NCBI GenBank assembly: GCA_964566025.1
Contig: CAZMHF010000016.1
Coordinates: forward strand, 1 to 39,382
Source of the DNA: RGIG8306 sp964566025
GTDB taxonomy: Bacteria > Bacillota > Clostridia > Lachnospirales > Lachnospiraceae
Length of the DNA: 39,382 nt
Reading direction: 5' to 3'
The first letter of the stretch is position 1, and the number at the start of each line of letters is the position of its first letter. Below, in pieces: positions 32,622 to 39,382 of this stretch. The notes below the pieces were generated by a model that had not been told where the DNA came from, made no database searches, and saw only the letters and a program-made list of their open reading frames with translations. The translations under genes and the position numbers were made by a program.

Positions 32622-34325
32622 ATGCTAAAATTAACACGTTATTTGAAAAACTATTGGGTGCAAACCATTATTGCGCCCCTCTTTAAATTTTTTGAGGCGA
32701 TACTCGAATTATTTGTTCCTTTAATTATGACAAAGCTTATCGATATCGGCATCAAAAACAACGATAAACCTTACATTATCAAATGGGGCATTGTCTTAGT
32801 AGCCATTGCCTCATTTAGTTTATGTTTTTCTTTGATTGCCCAATATTTTGCCGCTGTTGCAGCAATGGGATTTTCGAGTGCCTTGCGTAGCGATCTTCTA
32901 AAGCATACGCAATCACTTTCTTTTCGTGAAATTGATCATTTTAAGACCTCTTCTCTCGTTACACGACTAACGAATGATGTTAATCAAGCGCAAACAGGTG
33001 TCAATATGATATTGCGTTTATTTTTGCGCTCACCATTTATTGTGATTGGTGCCGTGATTATGTCCTTAACCATTAGCGTTTCCTTAACCGCCATCTTTTT
33101 AATCACAACCTTGTTACTTGCACTCATTATTTATATGATTATGAAAATCAATCTGCCTATTTTCAAGAAAAGTCAAGCCACGCTTGACCAGGCTTCTTTA
33201 CTCACTCGAGAAAGTTTATCTGGTGTACGTGTTATTCGTGCCTTTTCAAAGCAAAAGCAAACACTAGGGGCATTTGAAGATACGACAAAGCAGTTGATGT
33301 CTTGGCAAACACGCTCTGGGCGCATTGGGGCGCTTCTAAACCCGCTCACCTTAACAGTTGTCAACATCGGCATTATCGCACTTTTGTGGTTTGGGGGAAT
33401 TAAGGTTCATGCAGGCTCTCTTACGCAAGGCAATATCATCGCTCTTACTAATTACATGACACAAATCTTACTCGCCCTAATTGCTGTGGCGTTTTTGGTC
33501 AATAATTATACAAAGGCTGAGGCTTCCGCAAGTCGTATAAATGAACTGTTTTCTGTCACCAATTCATTGGAACTAGAGCACCACCCATTGTTTCAGGATT
33601 TAGCCTATGTGTCATTTAAGGATGTTTCTTTTTCCTATCAACAAAATAGCGAATACGCTCTTTCGTCCATTGATTTTCAAGTTTACAAAGGTCAAACGAT
33701 TGGCATAATCGGCGGAACTGGTTCGGGAAAATCCACCCTCATTCAACTACTACTTCGTTTTTACGATGTGTCCAAGGGTGACATCATTCTTGATGGTCAC
33801 CATATAAAATCACTCACCCCTAGCGATATTTTATCGCATGTCGGTTTTGTATCGCAAGACACCACGCTTTTTTCTGGAACGATTCGAGACAATATCAAAT
33901 GGGGAAAACCATCTGCAAGCGATACGGAAATTGACGAAGCATTACAGATTGCTTGTGCTTATGATTTTGTATACGAAAAACCAGAACAACTTGATACGCT
34001 CGTTTCACAACGAGGAAAGAATTTTTCTGGTGGTCAAAAGCAACGCCTTTCCATTGCACGAGCCATCGTTAAAAAACCTGATATATTAATTCTAGATGAT
34101 AGCTCATCGGCTCTTGATTACGCAACAGATGTAAAGCTTCGCACCAATATTCGTGCTTCTCTTTCAAATACCACCTGTTTTATGATTTCACAACGCACAA
34201 CCTCTATCCAACATTGCGATTTAATTCTTGTGCTGGATAGCGGGCATTTAATTGCCAAAGGAACACACGAATCCCTCTTGCAAGAATGTACCCTGTATAA
34301 AGAAATCCATGCCACAAACCAATAA
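32622..34325 (+). CDS. ABC exporter half-transporter with degenerate catalytic residues
   Basis: This 567-aa type IV-fold exporter half has six membrane helices (about 15-310) and a C-terminal NBD. Walker A GGTGSGKST and signature FSGGQKQR are canonical. The Walker B region reads LILDDSSSALD, with Asp instead of the catalytic Glu, and the switch histidine is replaced by Gln (MISQRTTS instead of VAHRLST). This is the pattern of the non-catalytic partner in heterodimeric exporters such as BmrC, LmrC and TM287. It would pair with the product of the next gene, 17 bp downstream. Multidrug or lipid export is plausible; no substrate is indicated. Confidence 0.93.
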   Translation: MLKLTRYLKNYWVQTIIAPLFKFFEAILELFVPLIMTKLIDIGIKNNDKPYIIKWGIVLVAIASFSLCFSLIAQYFAAVAAMGFSSALRSDLLKHTQSLSFREIDHFKTSSLVTRLTNDVNQAQTGVNMILRLFLRSPFIVIGAVIMSLTISVSLTAIFLITTLLLALIIYMIMKINLPIFKKSQATLDQASLLTRESLSGVRVIRAFSKQKQTLGAFEDTTKQLMSWQTRSGRIGALLNPLTLTVVNIGIIALLWFGGIKVHAGSLTQGNIIALTNYMTQILLALIAVAFLVNNYTKAEASASRINELFSVTNSLELEHHPLFQDLAYVSFKDVSFSYQQNSEYALSSIDFQVYKGQTIGIIGGTGSGKSTLIQLLLRFYDVSKGDIILDGHHIKSLTPSDILSHVGFVSQDTTLFSGTIRDNIKWGKPSASDTEIDEALQIACAYDFVYEKPEQLDTLVSQRGKNFSGGQKQRLSIARAIVKKPDILILDDSSSALDYATDVKLRTNIRASLSNTTCFMISQRTTSIQHCDLILVLDSGHLIAKGTHESLLQECTLYKEIHATNQ

Positions 34326-34342
34326 CGAAAGGAGAAATAACG

Positions 34343-36058
34343 ATGGTTTTCAAACGACTTTTTTATTATGTAAAGCCCTATTTTATATTTTTCCTACTCG
34401 GTTTGATTTTTTCAATTATTACCGTTATTGGAACGCTTTCTATCCCTATTATAATTGGTGATGCCATTGATCTGATTATAGATTATAAGCAGGTTGATTT
34501 CGTTTTGCTAAAGCCCGCTTTACTAAAACTATTCATGGCTATATTAATTACGGCTCTTTCGCAATGGCTTATGAATCTTTCTATGAATCATATTGCGCTT
34601 TGTACGGTAAGGCGAATTCGCAATGACTTATTTGCCACCTTGCAGCAAGCTCCACTAAAATATATTGATCGCACGTCACATGGCGAAATCATTAGTCGCA
34701 TGATTACGGATACGGAAATGATTAGCGAAGGGCTTCTTATGGGGCTTTCACAGCTCTTTACCGGCATTCTAACCATTTTAGGTACATTGCTTTTTATGCT
34801 ACAACTAAATATCATCATTACCATTGCCGTTATTACGATTACGCCAATTTCACTCATTTTTTCTGGGCTCATTGCCAAGCACTCTTTCCGTAATTTTGAA
34901 AAACAATCGTCCGCCCGTGCTACATTGACTGGATTTATTGACGAAATGGTCGGCAAACAAAAAATCGTCAACACCTTTATGCGTGAGGACATTGTGCAAG
35001 AGCATTTTGAAACCCTAAACGAACAAGTGCGAATAACTGGTATAAAAGCGATTTTCACTTCCTCGCTTGTCAATCCAACCACTCGTTTTGTCAACAGTCT
35101 TGTATACGCCTCCGTTGGCGTTTTAGGCTCATTCACGGCTATTAGAGGCCTGATTACGATTGGACAACTATCCGCATTTTTATCGTATGCCAATCAATAT
35201 ACGAAGCCATTCAATGAAATATCTGGTGTCATTATGGAATTGCAAAGTGCGCTCGCTTCTGCCAAAAGTGTCTTTCTGTTAATTGATACACCGCAAGAAG
35301 AACCCGACAATCAAGAATCCTTACCGTTTGAGACAGCAACAGGTACGGTATCATTTGATGATGTCTCTTTTTCTTATACAAGTGATGTTCCACTTATTGA
35401 AAACTTCAATCTAAATGTCACAAGTGGCAAGCGAATTGCTATTGTAGGGCCAACAGGCTGTGGAAAAACAACCCTCATCAATTTGCTTATGCGCTTTTAT
35501 GATGTGACAAGCGGAGCGATTTGTATTGATAACACCGATATTCGCACAATTCCACGCAGTCATTTGCGGAGCCAATTTGGTATGGTTTTGCAAGAAACAT
35601 GGCTTAGTCACTCTTCTATCGCTGATAATATCGCCTACGGAAAAGAACATGCCTCGCGTGAGGAAATTATGGAAGCGGCTAAACTAGCACATGCACATCA
35701 TTTTATTAATTTACTTGAACATGGCTATGATACGATTCTTTCCGAAGATGCGTCTGAACTCTCTGTCGGTCAAAAGCAATTATTGTGTATCGCACGTGTT
35801 ATGTTGATTTTGCCACCTATGCTAATCCTAGACGAAGCGACTTCTTCTATTGATACACGAACAGAACAGTATATTCAACAAGCCTTTCGCAATATGATGA
35901 AAGGTCGAACGAGCTTTGTAGTAGCCCACCGCCTTTCGACAATCAAAGAAAGCGACTGTATTTTAGTTATGAATGAAGGACATATTGTCGAACAAGGTAC
36001 TCACCAAGAACTATTAGATGCCAATGGCTTCTATGCAAATTTATATCATAGCGCATAA
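34343..36058 (+). CDS. ABC exporter half-transporter, catalytic partner
   Basis: This 571-aa half-transporter has six membrane helices (about 12-300) and an NBD with Walker A GPTGCGKTT, Walker B LILDEATSSID with the catalytic Glu, and switch motif VAHRLST. Its signature motif is altered to LSVGQKQL (normally LSGGQ). Because each ATP site combines Walker motifs of one subunit with the signature of the other, the pair has one intact site (Walker motifs from here, FSGGQ from the partner) and one doubly degenerate site. That is the hallmark of asymmetric heterodimers. AAGGAG precedes the ATG. A bidirectional terminator follows at once. Confidence 0.94.
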   Translation: MVFKRLFYYVKPYFIFFLLGLIFSIITVIGTLSIPIIIGDAIDLIIDYKQVDFVLLKPALLKLFMAILITALSQWLMNLSMNHIALCTVRRIRNDLFATLQQAPLKYIDRTSHGEIISRMITDTEMISEGLLMGLSQLFTGILTILGTLLFMLQLNIIITIAVITITPISLIFSGLIAKHSFRNFEKQSSARATLTGFIDEMVGKQKIVNTFMREDIVQEHFETLNEQVRITGIKAIFTSSLVNPTTRFVNSLVYASVGVLGSFTAIRGLITIGQLSAFLSYANQYTKPFNEISGVIMELQSALASAKSVFLLIDTPQEEPDNQESLPFETATGTVSFDDVSFSYTSDVPLIENFNLNVTSGKRIAIVGPTGCGKTTLINLLMRFYDVTSGAICIDNTDIRTIPRSHLRSQFGMVLQETWLSHSSIADNIAYGKEHASREEIMEAAKLAHAHHFINLLEHGYDTILSEDASELSVGQKQLLCIARVMLILPPMLILDEATSSIDTRTEQYIQQAFRNMMKGRTSFVVAHRLSTIKESDCILVMNEGHIVEQGTHQELLDANGFYANLYHSA

Positions 36059-36064
36059 AAAAAA

Positions 36065-36100
36065 AGAGGCATTGTAACGGTAACTGGTTACAATGTCTCT
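36065..36100. terminator. Bidirectional terminator between the ABC exporter and citrate synthase genes
   Basis: A 14-bp stem (36065-36078 with 36087-36100) has a single non-Watson-Crick position (a G-U pair on the plus strand). It is followed by TTTT on the plus strand and by a long T run on the minus strand, so it is strongest for the citrate synthase transcript. Confidence 0.88.
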
Positions 36101-36133
36101 TTTGAAAATCCGCTAACTCACCTTCATGACGAA

Positions 36134-37495
36134 CTATCTTTCAGCTAATGTCTCGTAATCACAAGCATCTAATACATTCATATAGGCTGGACGAATGATT
36201 TTGTCTTGATTAATCAACTCTTCCATACGGTGTGCACTCCATCCAACAATACGCGCCATAGCAAACATTGGCGTATATAATTCTGCTGGCAAATCTAACA
36301 TGCTATATACGAATCCGCTATAAAAGTCTACATTTGCACTAACGCCTTTGTAAATACGTCTTTCTTGTGCAATAACTTCTGGTGCAATTCGCTCAACAAG
36401 TGAATACAATTTGTAATCAGCGACGCGATCTTTTTCGTATGCAAGTTTTTCGACATAGGATTTGAACATATTGGCACGTGGATCAGAAATCGAATATACG
36501 GCATGTCCCATACCATAAATCAAGCCCTTCTTATCAAACTCTTCTTTATGTAATAGACGAATCAAGTAAGCACGTACTTCCTCTTCGTCTTCCCAATTCT
36601 TTACGGATTTTTTCATATGGTCAAACATATCTGTTACTTTTATATTGGCTCCACCATGCTTTGGCCCTTTTAGTGAGCCTAGCGCTGCTGCAATTGCACT
36701 ATATGTATCCGTTCCTGATGAAGTAACAACATGTGTTGTAAAGGTTGAATTGTTGCCACCGCCATGCTCCATATGAAGCACCAATGCTAAGTCAAGTACC
36801 TTTGCCTCAAATGCCGTATATTTTTTGTTTGGACGAAGCAATCGCAATATATTCTCTGCTGTCGATAGTTTTGGTGATGGACGATGAATATACAAGCTTC
36901 CATCCTTCAAATAATGCACATAGGCATTGTATCCATACACAGCTAGGATTGGGAAATTGCTAATCAACATAATGCTTTGGCGAAGTACATTTTCAATGGA
37001 TGTATCGTCAACATATGGATCATAACAAGCCAATGTCAATACGCTTCTTGATAATGTATTCATCATATCCTTGCTTGGTGCCTTCATAATAACATCTCTT
37101 ACGAAATTTCTTGGCAATGTTCGGTTTTTGGCGATTAGCACCTTGAAATCTGCTAGCTGTTCTGGTGTTGGAAGCTTTCCAAATAGCAACAAATATGTTA
37201 CCTCTTCAAAACCATAACGGTCTTCTTTTAAAAATCCACTGCATAAATCAACAACATTAATCCCACGATAACGAAGCTCTCCTTCGCATGGTATTTTTAC
37301 GCCATCAACCATCTTGTAAGACTTTATATCTGAAACACGTGTCAAGCCTGCACGAACTCCATTTCCGTCCAAATCGCGCAATCCTCTTTTTACGTCGTAT
37401 TCTTTATATAGTGCTGGATCAATTGTATTGTTCGCCATGCAAATGCCAGCCAACTCCTTTATTTTTTTTTGTTCCGATGTGATAATTTTCTTCAT
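36134..37495 (-). CDS. Citrate synthase (citrate/2-methylcitrate synthase family)
   Basis: This 453-aa enzyme condenses acetyl-CoA with oxaloacetate. The active-site residues are visible: a His in HMEHGGGNNSTF, a His in GSLKGPKHGGAN and the Asp in SANVDFYSGFVY, along with CEGELRYRGINV and YGMGHAVYSISDPRA. The N-terminal extension (about 50 residues, KKIKELAGICMANNTIDP) is common in clostridial members. AAGGAG precedes the ATG. It stands alone on the minus strand with its own promoter and terminator; in anaerobes it usually feeds 2-oxoglutarate and glutamate synthesis. No aconitase or isocitrate dehydrogenase gene is adjacent, and a 2-methylcitrate synthase role cannot be excluded. Confidence 0.95.
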   Translation of the reverse strand: MKKIITSEQKKIKELAGICMANNTIDPALYKEYDVKRGLRDLDGNGVRAGLTRVSDIKSYKMVDGVKIPCEGELRYRGINVVDLCSGFLKEDRYGFEEVTYLLLFGKLPTPEQLADFKVLIAKNRTLPRNFVRDVIMKAPSKDMMNTLSRSVLTLACYDPYVDDTSIENVLRQSIMLISNFPILAVYGYNAYVHYLKDGSLYIHRPSPKLSTAENILRLLRPNKKYTAFEAKVLDLALVLHMEHGGGNNSTFTTHVVTSSGTDTYSAIAAALGSLKGPKHGGANIKVTDMFDHMKKSVKNWEDEEEVRAYLIRLLHKEEFDKKGLIYGMGHAVYSISDPRANMFKSYVEKLAYEKDRVADYKLYSLVERIAPEVIAQERRIYKGVSANVDFYSGFVYSMLDLPAELYTPMFAMARIVGWSAHRMEELINQDKIIRPAYMNVLDACDYETLAER

Positions 37496-37527
37496 TCACT
37501 TCACTCCTTTTAATTCGCTCTTCCGCA

Positions 37528-37556
37528 AGTATAGCATATTTTCGAGAAAAAATAAA
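37528..37556 (-). promoter_or_regulatory. Candidate promoter of the citrate synthase gene
   Basis: TATACT (37528-37533) lies 17 bp from a weak -35 box TTTATT (37551-37556) on the minus strand, about 30 bp upstream of the start codon. Confidence 0.5.
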
Positions 37557-37697
37557 GTGCGTTTTTCTTTGAATCGCTAAAAGGCTTGAAAATTAAAGGT
37601 TTTTTATTATTCTGTTCAGATTTTGTTCATAAGAAAGTGAGTGCTTTTTCATTCTCAATCGTATAAGATATAACCACATATAGAAAGGAATCAACAT

Positions 37698-38957
37698 ATG
37701 ATTAACTCAAACGCACACAAAAAGCACCTAACAACCATTCTTTGTCTTTTTTTATCCTTCGCAGTTCTTTTGAATTTCACAGGATGTTCTATGAAGGTTG
37801 AGGCAAACGATCTGATGAAAGGCATCAATGGAGCAACTATTGAACCAAAAGAGGCAGATGATACCTTTATTGCACACTCATTTGATTTTGCCGTTACACT
37901 TTTTAAAAATTCAATTGACAATAAGGAAAACTCCCTTATCTCTCCACTTTCTGTTATGTTGGCATTGGCCATGACAGCCAACGGAGCTAATGGAGCTACC
38001 AAAACGGAAATGGAAACACTATTAGGTGGCGATATACCTCTTGAGGATTTAAACGCCTATCTTCATACATATGCCAACTCATTATCCTCCACCAAAGATG
38101 CAAAACTTAGTATAGCAAATTCCATCTGGTTTCGTGATACACCCGCCCTTCATGTAGAGCCATCTTTCTTACAAACGAATGCCGATTTTTATCAAGCGGC
38201 CGCTTATAAAGCTACCTTTGACGAGCAAACCGTTCAAGATATAAATTATTGGGTTTCTAAAAATACGGATGGCATGATCGACTCCATTATTGACTCCATA
38301 GACAACGATACTATCATGTTTCTCATCAATGCCATTGCTTTTGATGCCAAATGGAAAACTCCTTATATGACAATCGATGTTTCTGATCGCTCTTTTACGT
38401 CATTTGATGAGGTCGTTCAAGTTTCACCCTTTATGAATGGAATCGAAACCATCTATCTTCAAGATGAAACGACGACTGGTTTTATAAAACCATACAAAGA
38501 AAATTACAGCTTCGTCGCATTGCTACCAAACGAAGGAATTACGCTCTCTGACTATATTGAATCGCTAACGGGCGAGCAATTTGCTAATCTTCTTTCAAAT
38601 GCGACATCCGCTTCGGTAAATACGTATTTGCCAAAGTTTAGCTATGAATACGAAATCCAAATGAATCAAATCCTTTGTGACCTCGGTATGCCAACAGCCT
38701 TTGGTCCTGCAGATTTTTTAAAACTAGGCCATTCGTCAGAAGGCAACATTTATATTGGAGAGGTACTACACAAAACATACATTTCACTTGATGAAGAAGG
38801 CGTAAAAGCTGCCGCTGTAACAAGTGTTGAAATGAAGATCGAATACGCTCCCATGTACGACTACACCGTTAATCTCGACCGACCATTTGTATACGCTATC
38901 ATTGATAATGCGACAAACTTGCCGTTTTTCATTGGCACCGTAACTAGTCTTCATTGA
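37698..38957 (+). CDS. Serpin-family protease inhibitor, lipoprotein
   Basis: This 419-aa serpin has a signal peptide ending in lipobox-like NFTGC (Cys30), so it is probably anchored on the outside of the membrane. The serpin body shows SLISPLSVMLALAMTANGA, LSIANSIWFRD, INYWVSKNTDGMI, FLINAIAFDAKWK and the C-terminal RPFVYAIIDNATNLPFFIG. The hinge EEGVKAAAVT (about 366-375) has the small residues needed for loop insertion, which predicts an inhibitory serpin. Counting from the hinge puts P1-P1' near Glu382-Tyr383, but the loop is about three residues longer than in antitrypsin, so this is uncertain. AAGGA precedes the ATG. It is monocistronic. Gut bacterial serpins are known to inhibit host or competitor serine proteases. 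Confidence 0.93.
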   Translation: MINSNAHKKHLTTILCLFLSFAVLLNFTGCSMKVEANDLMKGINGATIEPKEADDTFIAHSFDFAVTLFKNSIDNKENSLISPLSVMLALAMTANGANGATKTEMETLLGGDIPLEDLNAYLHTYANSLSSTKDAKLSIANSIWFRDTPALHVEPSFLQTNADFYQAAAYKATFDEQTVQDINYWVSKNTDGMIDSIIDSIDNDTIMFLINAIAFDAKWKTPYMTIDVSDRSFTSFDEVVQVSPFMNGIETIYLQDETTTGFIKPYKENYSFVALLPNEGITLSDYIESLTGEQFANLLSNATSASVNTYLPKFSYEYEIQMNQILCDLGMPTAFGPADFLKLGHSSEGNIYIGEVLHKTYISLDEEGVKAAAVTSVEMKIEYAPMYDYTVNLDRPFVYAIIDNATNLPFFIGTVTSLH

Positions 38958-39026
38958 TAACCGTTATCCCCTCGCGCAACTGCCATAGTCGCTAAGAAAT
39001 TTTGAAGCCATTTTTTCAAAAAACAC

Positions 39027-39055
39027 TTGAAATAGCACAAATACTATGCTACAAT
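39027..39055 (+). promoter_or_regulatory. Sigma-A promoter of the tRNA-Leu gene
   Basis: TTGAAA (39027-39032) and TACAAT (39050-39055) are exactly 17 bp apart and end 14 bp before the tRNA. Confidence 0.85.
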
Positions 39056-39069
39056 TCTAAACGGTCAAT

Positions 39070-39153
39070 GCGCGAGTGCTGGAATTGGCAGACAGGCTAG
39101 ACTAAGGATCTAGTGTCCGAATAGACGTGTGGGTTCAAGTCCCATCTTGCGCA
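39070..39153 (+). tRNA. tRNA-Leu (anticodon AAG)
   Basis: The 84-base gene folds into a class II tRNA. The acceptor GCGCGAG pairs with CTTGCGC (one G-U), the D arm has GAATTGGCAGA, and the anticodon stem CTAGA/TCTAG has loop CTAAGGA, giving anticodon AAG for Leu CUU. A long variable arm is present, and the T loop TTCAAGT is closed by a stem with one G-U pair. The discriminator base is A, as needed for Leu. CCA is not encoded. A34 would need deamination to inosine to read other CUN codons. Its 3' end is part of the inverted repeat downstream. Confidence 0.95.
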
Positions 39154-39199
39154 TTAAAATAGGCAACGCATAGCGTTGCCTATTTTAATGCGCAAGATG
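39143..39199. repeat. Perfect 27-bp inverted repeat that includes the tRNA 3' end
   Basis: Positions 39143-39169 are exactly mirrored by 39173-39199 around a three-base loop. The left arm includes the last 11 bases of tRNA-Leu. The inner 16 bp with the TATTTT run could act as the tRNA terminator, but the perfect symmetry extends well into the tRNA acceptor arm. The right arm is also the start of the 120-bp tandem repeat. Confidence 0.95.
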
Positions 39200-39382
39200 A
39201 TAAGGATGTTGAAGACTAGGGTAAACTTTCGAACGAAGTGAGAAAGGTTACTGCGGAATGAGGTTTATCTCATTCCGCTAGCAAGTACCCATCTTGTGCG
39301 CATTTTAATGCGCAAGATGATAAGGATATTGAAGACTAGGGGAAGCTTTCGACTGCAAGGAGAAAGGTTACTGCGGAATGAG
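39182..39382. repeat. 120-bp tandem repeat, at least 1.7 copies, running off the window
   Basis: The sequence from 39182 recurs at 39302 with a period of exactly 120 bases. The 81 bases of the second copy that are visible differ from the first at about eight positions, five of them clustered in one small stretch. Each unit starts with AATGCGCAAGATG and ends with CATCTTGTGCGCATT, which pair with one extra base and close the unit. Inside are a perfect 10-bp hairpin (GCGGAATGAG with CTCATTCCGC around GTTTAT, 39253-39278) and a weaker CTTTC/GAAAG stem. The unit end, CAAGTACCCATCTTGTGCGCA, is a near copy of the tRNA-Leu 3' end. No ORF is present. Confidence 0.9.

Noticed and set aside
39182..39382. 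120-bp repeats as a CRISPR array or insertion sequence
   Set aside because: The unit is too long for a CRISPR repeat, has no spacers and no transposase; no cas genes are present.

Overview
The window is low-GC DNA with strong AGGAGG-type ribosome binding sites, sigma-A promoters with 17-bp spacers and short intergenic gaps. It carries a monoderm-style type IV pilus locus (PilB, PilT, PilC, PilD and PilM/N/O, with no secretin), a FolD/FchA folate pair and a lipoprotein serpin. Together these suggest an anaerobic gut-type Clostridia member, most likely Lachnospiraceae. That assignment is an inference from gene content, not from a marker search. No transposase, integrase, phage gene or CRISPR array was seen.

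Layout, left to right. (1) 1-205: a strong leftward promoter with an AT-rich upstream element that resembles an rRNA operon promoter firing out of the window. (2) 206-3478, minus strand: uracil-DNA glycosylase, an unknown 122-aa protein, and an OmpR-type regulator with its sensor kinase. (3) 3642-5105, minus: a fucose/arabinose isomerase-family enzyme. (4) 5347-8421, plus: an ABC exporter (ATPase and two ABC-2 permeases). (5) 8464-13840, minus: a pilin-like gene followed by fchA, folD, a YgiQ radical-SAM gene and glyA. (6) 13955-28911, minus: the type IV pilus operon, preceded by a membrane-bound EAL (c-di-GMP phosphodiesterase) protein. The order of transcription is EAL, pilB, pilT, pilC, an assembly gap, pilA, pilD, a pilM-pilN fusion, pilO, and PilV-, PilX/GspK-, FimT- and PilW-like minor pilins. 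(7) 29089-36058, plus: S41 protease, pseudouridine synthase, SGNH lipoprotein and a two-subunit asymmetric ABC exporter. (8) 36134-37495, minus: citrate synthase. (9) 37698-38957, plus: a serpin lipoprotein. (10) 39070-39382: tRNA-Leu(AAG) whose 3' end lies inside a perfect 27-bp inverted repeat, followed by a 120-bp tandem repeat that runs off the window.

How the genes work together. The pilus locus encodes a complete extension and retraction machine plus a four-member minor-pilin tip complex like GspH/I/J/K. One tip-type pilin has gained a Thr/Pro linker and an extra C-terminal domain that may bind a ligand. The EAL protein ahead of the operon suggests c-di-GMP control. A tandem duplicate of the PilW-like pilin lies past a terminator, 10 bp ahead of the one-carbon genes. 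In that cluster FolD has lost two of the three cyclohydrolase active-site residues, and the adjacent FchA-family gene would supply the missing step, so the pair would work as separate dehydrogenase and cyclohydrolase next to glyA.

The most notable points are the structured 120-bp repeats tied to the tRNA 3' end, the single-polypeptide PilM-PilN, the modular pilin, and the split FolD/FchA functions. Two runs of N (10 and 100 bases) are assembly gaps. The first makes an intact glyA look frameshifted. The second hides part of the region upstream of the major pilin.
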